Source: Cupriavidus pauculus | GTDB lineage: Bacteria; Pseudomonadota; Gammaproteobacteria; Burkholderiales; Burkholderiaceae | DNA: 64,000 nucleotides | Assembly: GCF_008693385.1 (NCBI RefSeq) | Contig: NZ_CP044067.1 | Coordinates: 558,001-622,000 of the forward strand | Direction of reading: 5' to 3' | In this document: positions 35,042 through 42,916 of the stretch, in pieces | Layout of the letters: every line of letters begins with the position of its first letter | How positions within the stretch are numbered: the stretch's first letter is position 1 | Notes under the pieces: generated by a model | Told to the model about the DNA's origin: nothing | Seen by the model: the letters and a program-made list of their open reading frames with translations, nothing else | The model's database searches: none | Translations under genes and position numbers: made by a program

Positions 35042-35506
35042 CTGGCCCGCGGTCTTCGACGATTCGGCGGCTGCCCACAGGTCGTCGACCGCCCGGATGC
35101 CCAGCAGGTAGCCGCCCGCGCCGGCACCGCAGATCACCGCGGTGGCGGCGACGGAGATCGACGAATGACGGTACTCCTCGCTGCGCCGGTGGATATTGCT
35201 GATATGGACCTCGACGACCGGCCGGCGGATCAGCTTCACTGCATCGAGCACCGGTATCCGCCCGAACGAGAAGCCCGCCGGATTGATGATGAGCGCGGCG
35301 TCCTCGAAGTACGCCTCCTGGATCCAGCCGATCAGCTCGCTCTCGCTATTGGTCTGCCGGAATACACAGTCGAACCGGAACGTCTCGGCCATGGCAAGAC
35401 AGCTCGATTCGATATCGCGCAGCGTCGTGGTGCCGTAGATATGCGGCTCGCGAACACCGAGCATGTTCAGGTTCGAACCGTTGAGGATGTAGAGTTTTCG
35501 TTTCAT
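35036..35506 (-). CDS. Type II 3-dehydroquinate dehydratase-like protein (divergent)
   Basis: 156 residues, the family length. The N-terminal LNGSNLNMLGVREPHIYG holds the catalytic Tyr and its Arg, and VHISNIHRRSEEYRHSS holds the catalytic His. However, the usual NHEGELI is NSESELI and the usual AYTHTS region reads GFSFGR, so it is not a standard biosynthetic enzyme. The reaction is dehydration of 3-dehydroquinate to 3-dehydroshikimate. It lies 11 bp after an MHS transporter gene and next to a protocatechuate cluster, which suggests a catabolic (quinate/shikimate) role or a related substrate. Confidence 0.78.
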   Translation of the reverse strand: MKRKLYILNGSNLNMLGVREPHIYGTTTLRDIESSCLAMAETFRFDCVFRQTNSESELIGWIQEAYFEDAALIINPAGFSFGRIPVLDAVKLIRRPVVEVHISNIHRRSEEYRHSSISVAATAVICGAGAGGYLLGIRAVDDLWAAAESSKTAGQL

Positions 35507-35517
35507 GTCGGAGGGAT

Positions 35518-36876
35518 TCAGTGGCTGCCTTCGAGGCGGGTGCCCTTGGTTTCGCGGGAGATGAAGATCATGAGGAACGACAGCAGATTCAGCGATCCGC
35601 ACACGACGACGATGGCCCATGGCGAGCCATGGAATGCCTGCAGCAGCGCCACGGCGACGATCGGCATCGGACCGCCCGTCAACAGGTTCGCGCCCGAATA
35701 GGACAGCGCCGATCCCGTGTAGCGCGCTTCGGTCGGAAACGACTCGGCAAACCAGACGGGCTGGATGCCGCTCTGAAACTGCGTGAAGCCGAGGAACGCG
35801 CCCATCACGGCCATCGTCATGCCGAGCGATCCCTGGTTCAGCACGGGGAAATAGATCAGGCAGCAGACCAGCGTGCACAACGAGCCCAGAAGCAGCGCGC
35901 GCCGCCGCCCGATACGATCGCTGAGATAACCGCCGGCAAGCGCGCCCGCGATGGCGCATGCGTTGGCCACCATCAGCAGCATGAATCCGGTCTGCTTGGG
36001 CACGCCGAGGTTACGCGTCAGATAGCTGAGCGAAAACACCACGATCAGGTAGAACAGGGCCGCCGGGCCGCAGAAGAACAGCGTGAGGCGCAGCGCGGTC
36101 TTCCAGTGATACCGCAGGACCGTGCCGAGCGGGTTGGCGCCGCGCACGCGGCGGGCCTGCTGCGCGCCTTGTGCGCTTTGTCGTTTGAGCGCCTCGAAGG
36201 CAGGCGTCTCGCTGACCTTCATGCGGATATAGATGCCGAGCAGCACGAGCACGAAGCTCGCGAGGAACGGGATGCGCCAGCCGAAGGATTCGAAGTCTTC
36301 CGCCGACAACGTGCCGGCCAGCGCGAACAGCGTCATGTTCGCGAGGATCTGGCTCAGTGGCGAGCAGATGCCCAGCAGGCCCGAATAGATCCCGCGGCGC
36401 TCCGGCGCCGCATGTTCCACGGCCATCAGCTGCGCCCCCGTCGACTCGCCACCCAGCGCGAAGCCCTGCACGATGCGCAGGGTCACGAGCAGCACGGGCG
36501 CCAGGATCCCCACTTGCTGATAGGTCGGCAGCAGGCCCATGAGGAACGACGAGACCCCCATCACGGAGACCGTGATCAGCATCAGGTTGCGCCGCCCCCA
36601 GCGATCGCCGAGGATGCCGCAGATGATCGCGCCGAGCGGACGCGCGGCCAGGCCGGCCCAGAAGCTGGCCAGCGAGGCCAGCAACGATGCGGTGGGATCG
36701 AGCGACGGAAAGAACAGCTTCGGAAAGATGGTCGCCGCCACCACCCCGTATAGCGCGAAGTCGAACCACTCCAGCGCGGTGCCGATCGTGGCGCCGGCGA
36801 TGGCCCGCCGTGCCATGGACTGCTGCGCGCGGCCGGTGTCGGCCCCGGCAATATTGGACTCCGTGATCACTGCCAT
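35518..36876 (-). CDS. MFS transporter, metabolite:H+ symporter (ShiA/KgtP-like) family
   Basis: 452 residues from the ATG at 36876, with GGGGGAGA upstream. Twelve membrane segments. The motifs GTALEWFDFALYG in helix 1, RPLGAIICGILGDRWGRRN in loop 2-3, and RIVQGFALGGESTGAQ in helix 4 mark the MHS family, which imports carboxylates such as shikimate, 2-oxoglutarate or benzoates. It forms an operon with the aroQ-like gene and is divergent from an IclR regulator, so a hydroaromatic or aromatic acid is the likely cargo. Confidence 0.88.
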   Translation of the reverse strand: MAVITESNIAGADTGRAQQSMARRAIAGATIGTALEWFDFALYGVVAATIFPKLFFPSLDPTASLLASLASFWAGLAARPLGAIICGILGDRWGRRNLMLITVSVMGVSSFLMGLLPTYQQVGILAPVLLVTLRIVQGFALGGESTGAQLMAVEHAAPERRGIYSGLLGICSPLSQILANMTLFALAGTLSAEDFESFGWRIPFLASFVLVLLGIYIRMKVSETPAFEALKRQSAQGAQQARRVRGANPLGTVLRYHWKTALRLTLFFCGPAALFYLIVVFSLSYLTRNLGVPKQTGFMLLMVANACAIAGALAGGYLSDRIGRRRALLLGSLCTLVCCLIYFPVLNQGSLGMTMAVMGAFLGFTQFQSGIQPVWFAESFPTEARYTGSALSYSGANLLTGGPMPIVAVALLQAFHGSPWAIVVVCGSLNLLSFLMIFISRETKGTRLEGSH

Positions 36877-36958
36877 GTTGTCTCCCCCGTTATGGTTATC
36901 GCTGCCGATTGCGACGGCTTGCGTGTACTGGTATTGTTCGCGCCGTCGGAACCGCCCC

Positions 36959-36981
36959 ATTCCATACCGGAATTCCATTCC
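36959..36981. promoter_or_regulatory. Repeated ATTCC/GGAAT elements, candidate IclR operator
   Basis: ATTCC occurs at 36959, 36972 and 36977, with an inverted GGAAT at 36969, including a central GGAATTCC. One inverted and one further direct copy recall the three-repeat operators of PcaU/PobR-type IclR regulators. It lies just before the IclR gene start and 83 bp from the divergent transporter gene. Confidence 0.4.
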
Positions 36982-36993
36982 GCATTGTGAGAT

Positions 36994-37779
36994 ATGTCAC
37001 TGAAGACGGGACTGAAGATCCTCGATTTCCTGGCGTCGCAAGGTGAAGGCGCCGGCCTGTCGGTCATCGCCGACGCGCTCGACTTGCCGCGCAGTACCTG
37101 CCACCGCGTGCTGGGCGAACTCATCGAAGGCGGCTACGTCCGGCATCTGGAGGACCACGGCCGCTACATCCTCTCGATGCGCATGACATCGAACGGACTC
37201 GAGTTCCTGAGCCTGACGGGCATCGCCGATATCGCCCAGCCCATCATCGAGCGCATCGCCGCGGAGACCGGCGAACTCGCACGCCTGTCCCTCGTGGACG
37301 GCGACGCCATCATCTGGGTCGCGAAAGCCGATGGGCAGCGCACGGGCTTCCGCTACGACCCGGACATGGGAATCGCGGCGCGGCTTTCGTGCACCTCGAC
37401 GGGCCATGCGTGGCTGATGACCATGTCCGACGAAGACGCGGTGGCGCTGGTCATGAAGCAGGGATTCGGCCAGCCGAACGAGTACGGCCCGAATGCGCCG
37501 ACCTCGCTGAAGGCCTTGCTCGGCTTCCTGCATGCGGCGCGCGTGCGCGGATACGCGATGATCGACGAGGTCTTCGCGGCGCGCATGGCCGCGGTCGCCG
37601 TGCCGGTCAGGCGCGGCAACCGCTGCGTTGGCGTCATCAGCCTGGCCGGCCCGAAGACACGGCTGACGGCGGCGCGAATTCACACGCTGTCCGCCCTGCT
37701 GTGCGAAGCCGCCAACGAGCTCGGCCAGCTGTGCAATATGGCCGGCTATCTCTCTCGCCCGCCACTCGGAAAAGCCTGA
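36994..37779 (+). CDS. IclR family transcriptional regulator
   Basis: 261 residues. N-terminal winged helix (LSVIADALDLPRSTCHRVLG, then ELIEGGYVRH) and the IclR effector domain with TGELARLSLVDGDAIIWV, ARLSCTSTGHAWL and AVAVPVRRGNRCVGVISLAG. IclR members often control aromatic acid catabolism. It is divergent from the MHS transporter-dehydroquinase operon, the probable target. Confidence 0.9.
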   Translation: MSLKTGLKILDFLASQGEGAGLSVIADALDLPRSTCHRVLGELIEGGYVRHLEDHGRYILSMRMTSNGLEFLSLTGIADIAQPIIERIAAETGELARLSLVDGDAIIWVAKADGQRTGFRYDPDMGIAARLSCTSTGHAWLMTMSDEDAVALVMKQGFGQPNEYGPNAPTSLKALLGFLHAARVRGYAMIDEVFAARMAAVAVPVRRGNRCVGVISLAGPKTRLTAARIHTLSALLCEAANELGQLCNMAGYLSRPPLGKA

Positions 37780-37792
37780 CCACGGGCAACCT

Positions 37793-38758
37793 TCAGCGCG
37801 CCGCCGACAGGTCTCGCGCGATCGCCGCCAGTGCCTCGGCCATGGGACCGAGCGTGCGGTCGCCACGGCGCAGCAGCCCGATCGGTTCTTCGGTGCCGTG
37901 CGTATCCACGGGCAGCAGCACCAGTTCCCCTTCCGCCACGGCGCGCCGCGTGGCGGACAGCGGTGCGGCCCATACGTGTTCGCCCTGCGCCGTCATCAGC
38001 CGGCCCAGATAGGCGTCCGCGGTCTCCAGGCATCCCTGCGGCAGCGACAAGCCCTGCCGCGAGAGCAGGCTCTCGAGGCTATGGCGCGGGATGGAGCCCT
38101 GTGCCGGCACCACAAGCGGCCACGCGAGCAGGTCCATCATGGCCGGCCGATCCCCCATGGCGAGCGCGTGGCCGCGCTGCACCGCGAAGACGAGCGGCTC
38201 CGGTCCCAGTGACTCGAACCACAACCCGGCCATGGCGGTCGGGTCGTCCATCCGGGCAATGGCGAGGTCGATCTGGTCGGCCTTCAGCGCCTCGATCAGC
38301 TCGCGGTTCATGCCGGTCTGCACGACGACGGGCACTTCGGGATGCGCGCGGCGGAATTGCGTCACGGTATCGAGGAGCAGCGCGGGCACGATGCTGGGCA
38401 ACGCGCCGAGCCGGATGCGCTCCACCGCGGCAATCGCTACCCCGGCAAGGCTGTCGGCGGCGGCATCGACGCTCTCCAGCACGCGCATCGCCAGCCCGAG
38501 AAAGTGCACGCCAGCCGTCGTGAGCTGGGTGCCCGACCGCTGACGGACCAGCAACCGCGTGCCCGCCAGTTCCTCGAGCTCGTTCAGTGTTTTCGAGATC
38601 GCGGGCTGCGTCAGGCCCAGTTGCTCGGCGGCGCGCCCCAGCCGGCGGGCCTGCGCCACCGCGACAAAGCAGTGCAGATGGCGCAGGCGCACGCGCGAGC
38701 GGAACGCTTCCGACGCAGTTCCCTGCCGCTGCCCCGTGCCTTCCTCACCCTTTTTCAT
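37793..38758 (-). CDS. pcaQ: PcaQ-like LysR regulator of the protocatechuate operon
   Basis: 321 residues. After a charged leader, the sequence RVRLRHLHCFVAVAQARRLG, AAEQLGLTQPAISKTLNELE matches the strongly conserved start of PcaQ. The effector domain has GALPSIVPALLLDTVTQFRR and MTAQGEHVWAAPLSATRRAV. It is divergent from pcaH. In known systems PcaQ activates pca genes with beta-carboxy-cis,cis-muconate or related intermediates as inducer. Confidence 0.85.
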   Translation of the reverse strand: MKKGEEGTGQRQGTASEAFRSRVRLRHLHCFVAVAQARRLGRAAEQLGLTQPAISKTLNELEELAGTRLLVRQRSGTQLTTAGVHFLGLAMRVLESVDAAADSLAGVAIAAVERIRLGALPSIVPALLLDTVTQFRRAHPEVPVVVQTGMNRELIEALKADQIDLAIARMDDPTAMAGLWFESLGPEPLVFAVQRGHALAMGDRPAMMDLLAWPLVVPAQGSIPRHSLESLLSRQGLSLPQGCLETADAYLGRLMTAQGEHVWAAPLSATRRAVAEGELVLLPVDTHGTEEPIGLLRRGDRTLGPMAEALAAIARDLSAAR

Positions 38759-38761
38759 AAC

Positions 38762-38810
38762 TAAAATTCATGTTTTATCGACAAAAACTCAATTTACATG
38801 AAGTTTTAGC
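38762..38810. promoter_or_regulatory. Long near-perfect inverted repeat between pcaQ and pcaH
   Basis: CTAAAATTCATGT (38762-38774) and ACATGAAGTTTTAG (38797-38810) are inverted copies differing by one extra base, with a 22-bp AT-rich spacer. It lies in the only AT-rich stretch of the divergent promoter region and is the best candidate for the PcaQ site. Confidence 0.5.
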
Positions 38811-38859
38811 GCACTTAAAGTCTCCAACGTCCCAGACCACACAACACGGAGACCACGCG

Positions 38860-39561
38860 ATGTCTCGCCTTGCCCAATATCGCCGCCCCTGGTGGAACAC
38901 CCAACCCGACTATCGGTTCGACCCCTACGGTTCGACGCAACTGCGCGCGCCCCAGCAACCGCTCGTCGCGATCCCGCAATCGTTGTCGGAGGTCACCGGC
39001 CCGACCTTCGGCCCCGAATTCGTGCGCCAGGGCGACAACGACCTGACCGTCGGCAACGGCGGCGACCCGATCGGCGAGCGCATCCTCGTCTCGGGCCGCG
39101 TGCTCGACGAGAACGGCCGGCCCGTGCCCAATGCGCTGATCGAGATCTGGCAGGCCAACGCCGCGGGCCGCTATACGCATGCGCGGGACCAGCACGATGC
39201 GCCGCTGGATCCGCACTTCTCGGGCGAAGGCCGCACCATCAGCGACGCGCAGGGCCGCTACCAGTTCAAGACGATCAAGCCCGGTGCCTACCCCTGGCGG
39301 AACCACCACAACGCCTGGCGCCCGCAGCATATTCACCTCTCGCTGTTCGGCAATGCCTATGCAACGCGGCTCGTGACGCAGCTGTATTTCCCGGGAGACC
39401 CCCTGCTCGCCTTCGATCCGATCTACCAGTGCGTGCCCGACGAAAAAGCGCGACAGCGCCTGATCGCCACGTTCGACTGGGAAACCACGCAGCCGGAGTA
39501 CGCACTCGGCTATCGCTTCGACATCGTTTTGCGTGGGCGCGACGCCACGCCCATGGAGTAA
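38860..39561 (+). CDS. pcaH: Protocatechuate 3,4-dioxygenase, beta subunit
   Basis: 233 residues from the ATG at 38860. The iron ligands are all present: Tyr in AAGRYTH, Tyr in GAYPWRNHHNAWRPQHIH, and the two His of the final HIH. The N-terminal RRPWWNTQPDYRFDPYGST is typical of PcaH. With PcaG it forms the non-haem Fe(III) enzyme that opens protocatechuate to 3-carboxy-cis,cis-muconate. pcaG follows after six bases. Confidence 0.95.
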   Translation: MSRLAQYRRPWWNTQPDYRFDPYGSTQLRAPQQPLVAIPQSLSEVTGPTFGPEFVRQGDNDLTVGNGGDPIGERILVSGRVLDENGRPVPNALIEIWQANAAGRYTHARDQHDAPLDPHFSGEGRTISDAQGRYQFKTIKPGAYPWRNHHNAWRPQHIHLSLFGNAYATRLVTQLYFPGDPLLAFDPIYQCVPDEKARQRLIATFDWETTQPEYALGYRFDIVLRGRDATPME

Positions 39562-39567
39562 CCGATC

Positions 39568-40146
39568 ATGCTCTACGCCACCGCATCGCAAACCGTCGGT
39601 CCGTATCTCCACATCGGCCTTGCCGGCCTGGACCGCGCGGACCTGACCACCGACGCGCCCGAGCTCGCGGGCCAGCGCATCGTCATCGAAGGCCGCGTCC
39701 TCGACGGACGCGGCGACCCCGTACCCGACGGCATGGTCGAGATCTGGCAGGCCAACCCCGCGGGCCGCTATCGCCATCCGGAGGACCGGAGCGACCTCAC
39801 GCTGACGGCCGGCTTCACCGGCTTCGGCCGTGTACCCACAGGACCCGACGGCGGCTTCCGCTTCGTGACCGTCAAACCCGGTGCCGTGCCCGACGCGGGG
39901 GGCGAACCCGGCGCCATGCAGGCCCCTCACATCATGGTGTCGGTATTCATGCGCGGGCTAGTCAAGCACGTTGCCACCCGCATGTATTTCCCCGATGAGG
40001 CGGCCGCCAACGCGAAGGACCGCGTGCTGGCGTGCGTGCCCAACGAGCGGCGCGGGACGCTGATCGCGGAGGACGACGGCAGCGGCACGCTGCGCTGGAA
40101 CATCGTCCTGCAGGGAGCCGGCGAGACCGTGTTCTTCGATATCTGA
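39568..40146 (+). CDS. pcaG: Protocatechuate 3,4-dioxygenase, alpha subunit
   Basis: 192 residues, starting MLYATASQTVGPYLHIGL as in PcaG. It has the shared dioxygenase fold (VEIWQANPAGRYRHPED) but lacks the second Tyr/His iron-ligand set, as expected for the non-catalytic alpha chain. The ribosome-binding site (GGAG) lies in the end of pcaH, and the gene is co-transcribed with pcaH and pcaB. Confidence 0.95.
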   Translation: MLYATASQTVGPYLHIGLAGLDRADLTTDAPELAGQRIVIEGRVLDGRGDPVPDGMVEIWQANPAGRYRHPEDRSDLTLTAGFTGFGRVPTGPDGGFRFVTVKPGAVPDAGGEPGAMQAPHIMVSVFMRGLVKHVATRMYFPDEAAANAKDRVLACVPNERRGTLIAEDDGSGTLRWNIVLQGAGETVFFDI

Positions 40147-40156
40147 GCGCCAGACG

Positions 40157-41605
40157 ATGGATACTCGTTCACGCGGATCGGGGCGATTGACGGCGCCGAT
40201 GTTCGGGGGCGCCGCCGCGCTGGCCATCTTCGACGATGCCGGCACCGTACGGCGCATGCTCGATGTGGAAGCCGCGCTGGCGCGCGCCGAGGCACACTGC
40301 GGCGTGATACCGGCCGAAGCGGCGGCGGTCATCGCGGACGTTTGCGGTGACATGCGCGGTGACATGCGCGGTGACATGCGCGGTGACATGCGTGGTGACA
40401 TGCATGGCATCGACCTCGACGCGCTGGCATACGATGCGGCCGCGGCAGGCAATCTCGCCATTCCCTTCGTCAGGCAGTTGACCGCCGCCGTCGCGCAGCG
40501 CGACGCCCACGCCGGGCGCTTCGTCCATTGGGGCGCGACGAGCCAGGACATCATCGATACCGCGATGGTGCTCCAGCTGCGCGACGCAGCGGCCGCCATC
40601 GAGGCCGACCTCGTCGCGCTCGGGCAGGTCGTGGCGGAACTGGCGGCGCGGCATCGCGCCACGCCGATGGTCGCGCGCACCTGGCTGCAGCACGCGCTGC
40701 CCACCACGTTCGGGCTCAAGGCCGCGGGATGGCTCGACGCGTTGCGGCGCGATCTCGGCCGGCTCGATGCATCGCGCGCGCAGGCCTGCGCGCTCCAGTT
40801 CGGCGGGGCGGCCGGCACGCTTGCGAGCCTCGGCGCGTCGGCGCCGGCCGTATCGTCGGCGCTGGCCGACCTGCTCGGCCTCCAGCATCCCGTGCTGCCA
40901 TGGCATGGCCACCGGGACCGCATGGTGGAAATGGCCACGACGCTCGGCATGCTCACGGGTACGCTGGGCAAGATGGCGCGCGACATCTCGCTGATGATGC
41001 AGACCGAAGTCGCGGAAGCCGCGGAGCCATCGGGTCCCGGCCGCGGCGGTTCCAGCACCATGCCGCACAAGCGCAACCCGGTGGGCTGTTCGGCCGTCCT
41101 CGCCGCGGCCACGCGCGTACCGCATCTCGTGGCCACGATGCTGGCGGGCATGGTGCAGGAGCACGAGCGCGCGCTGGGCGGCTGGCAGGCGGAGTGGGAT
41201 ACGTTGCCGCAAATCGTCACGCTTGCATCGGGCGCGCTGTCCCATATGCGCGAGGTGGCAGGCGGATTGCAGGTGGACACCGCACGCATGCGCGAAAACC
41301 TCGACATGACGCACGGGCTGATACTTGCGGAGGCCGCCATGCTCGAACTCGGCGGCCGCATCGGGCGGCTGCCGGCGCATCATCTGGTGGAAGCCGCATC
41401 GAGACGCGCGGTTGCGGACCGGAGCAGCCTGCGCGATGCCCTGGCACTGACGCTGGCCGCCGACCCGTCGCATGCGACACTGATCGACGATGCCACGCTC
41501 GACCGTCTGGCCGACCCCGCCAACTATGCGGGAGAATCGTCACGATTTGCCGACGCCGCCGTGCGGGCGTGGGAAGCTACCCTCACCGCGCGACAACAGC
41601 GCTGA
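40157..41605 (+). CDS. pcaB: 3-carboxy-cis,cis-muconate cycloisomerase
   Basis: 482 residues of the fumarase/aspartase superfamily; the signature GGSSTMPHKRNPVG lies near residue 300. It converts 3-carboxy-cis,cis-muconate to 4-carboxymuconolactone. Residues about 64-84 are an unusual run of GDMR units encoded by a 12-bp tandem repeat, an in-frame expansion beyond the normal family length. The rest, including HWGATSQDIIDTAMVLQLRD, is intact. Confidence 0.93.
   Translation: MDTRSRGSGRLTAPMFGGAAALAIFDDAGTVRRMLDVEAALARAEAHCGVIPAEAAAVIADVCGDMRGDMRGDMRGDMRGDMHGIDLDALAYDAAAAGNLAIPFVRQLTAAVAQRDAHAGRFVHWGATSQDIIDTAMVLQLRDAAAAIEADLVALGQVVAELAARHRATPMVARTWLQHALPTTFGLKAAGWLDALRRDLGRLDASRAQACALQFGGAAGTLASLGASAPAVSSALADLLGLQHPVLPWHGHRDRMVEMATTLGMLTGTLGKMARDISLMMQTEVAEAAEPSGPGRGGSSTMPHKRNPVGCSAVLAAATRVPHLVATMLAGMVQEHERALGGWQAEWDTLPQIVTLASGALSHMREVAGGLQVDTARMRENLDMTHGLILAEAAMLELGGRIGRLPAHHLVEAASRRAVADRSSLRDALALTLAADPSHATLIDDATLDRLADPANYAGESSRFADAAVRAWEATLTARQQR
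40346..40405 (+). repeat. Five tandem copies of a 12-bp unit inside pcaB
   Basis: Unit ggtgacatgcgc repeats at 40346, 40358, 40370, 40382 and 40394; the last two copies differ only in their final bases. It is in frame and encodes Gly-Asp-Met-Arg/His. Perfect identity of the first three copies suggests recent slippage. Confidence 0.95.
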
Positions 41606-41627
41606 CATTGCCATCAGGAGACCCATC

Positions 41628-42815
41628 TTGCCTTACCTCGATCACGCCGGTGCCCGGCTCTTCTACACGGTGGACGGCCCCGAATCGGCGCCCGCCATTC
41701 TGTTTTCCAACTCGCTCGGCACCGACCACACCATGTGGCAGCCGCAGGCCGAGGCACTGGCCGGCCGCTATCGTGTGGTGCGCTACGACACGCGCGGCCA
41801 TGGCCGCTCGACCGCGCCCGGCGACGCCTTCACGATGGCGCAACTCGGCGGCGACGCGCTCGCGATCCTCGATGCACTCTCGATCGACAAGGCAGTGTTC
41901 TGCGGCGTCTCGATGGGCGGACAGACCGGCATGTGGCTCGGCATTCATGCCCCGGCGCGCTTCTCGAAGATCGTCCTCGCGAACACCGGCGCCCGCATCG
42001 GCACCGACGAAAAATGGAATACGCGCATCGATACCGTGCAACGTGACGGGATGAGCGTGATGGTCGAGCCTTCGCTGTCGGTGTGGTTCCGGCCGGACTT
42101 CCTCGCCACGGCATCGCAGGCGATCGCCGGTCTGCGCAAGGTGCTCGGGGAGCTGGATCCGCGCGGCTATACGGCCAACTGCGCGGCGGTGCGCGACGCG
42201 GACTTCCGGGACACGGTGAAGACGATTGCCGTGCCGGTCCTGGTCATTGCCGGCAGCGACGACCCATCGACGCCGCCGGCGCTCGGCCGCGAACTGGCGT
42301 CCTCGATCCCGGACGCGCGCTTTCTGGAACTGCAGGCCGCGCATATCTCGAGCTTCGAACAGCCGGGGCCCTTCACCGCGGCGCTGCTCGACTTTATCGA
42401 GGACCGCCCGCCCGTCAATGACGACGCCGCGCGCTACGCAGCCGGCCTCGCCGTGCGCCGCGACGTGCTGGGCAGCGCGCACGTGGACCGCTCGCTCGCG
42501 AAGCTGACACCGCTCAACGAGGAATTCCAGAACCTGATCACGCGCTACGCCTGGGGCGAGATCTGGACCCGCGAAGGGCTGCCGCGCCATACCCGCAGCC
42601 TGGTGACCATCGCAATGATGGTCGCGCTCAACCGTGGCGAAGAACTCAAGCTTCATCTGCGTGCCGCCGCCAACAACGGTGTGACGCGCGACGAGATCAA
42701 GGAGATCCTCCTGCAGACGGCCATCTACTGCGGCGTGCCCGCGGCCAATGCCGCCTTCCACGCCGCCGAGGAAGTGTTCGGGCCGGCGACCGACCCGCAC
42801 GTCACGACGCCATAA
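41628..42815 (+). CDS. pcaDC: PcaDC fusion: 3-oxoadipate enol-lactonase / 4-carboxymuconolactone decarboxylase
   Basis: 395 residues from a TTG start at 41628, supported by AGGAG eight bases upstream; earlier in-frame Met codons lie within pcaB. Residues 1-265 form the alpha/beta hydrolase lactonase, with nucleophile elbow CGVSMGGQTG and a late AAHISSFEQP containing the His. Residues about 275-390 form the carboxymuconolactone decarboxylase domain (NLITRYAWGEIWTREGLPR and LLQTAIYCGVPAANAAFH). Fusion puts two consecutive pathway steps on one chain and completes the route to 3-oxoadipate. Confidence 0.92.
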   Translation: MPYLDHAGARLFYTVDGPESAPAILFSNSLGTDHTMWQPQAEALAGRYRVVRYDTRGHGRSTAPGDAFTMAQLGGDALAILDALSIDKAVFCGVSMGGQTGMWLGIHAPARFSKIVLANTGARIGTDEKWNTRIDTVQRDGMSVMVEPSLSVWFRPDFLATASQAIAGLRKVLGELDPRGYTANCAAVRDADFRDTVKTIAVPVLVIAGSDDPSTPPALGRELASSIPDARFLELQAAHISSFEQPGPFTAALLDFIEDRPPVNDDAARYAAGLAVRRDVLGSAHVDRSLAKLTPLNEEFQNLITRYAWGEIWTREGLPRHTRSLVTIAMMVALNRGEELKLHLRAAANNGVTRDEIKEILLQTAIYCGVPAANAAFHAAEEVFGPATDPHVTTP

Positions 42816-42816
42816 C

Positions 42817-42886
42817 AGGGACTGCGAGGGACTGCGAGGGACTGGGAGGGACTGGGAGGGACTGGGCGCGACTGGGCGCGACTGGG
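42817..42886 (+). repeat. Seven tandem copies of a 10-bp unit after pcaDC
   Basis: Units agggactgcg (x2), agggactggg (x3) and cgcgactggg (x2) run without a break directly after the pcaDC stop codon. The 30 bp beyond it (42887-42916) reach the end of the convergent flavin reductase gene and show no terminator. Confidence 0.92.
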
Positions 42887-42916
42887 CCTCTTGTCACGCA
42901 TCCGTGTGTGAGCGGA

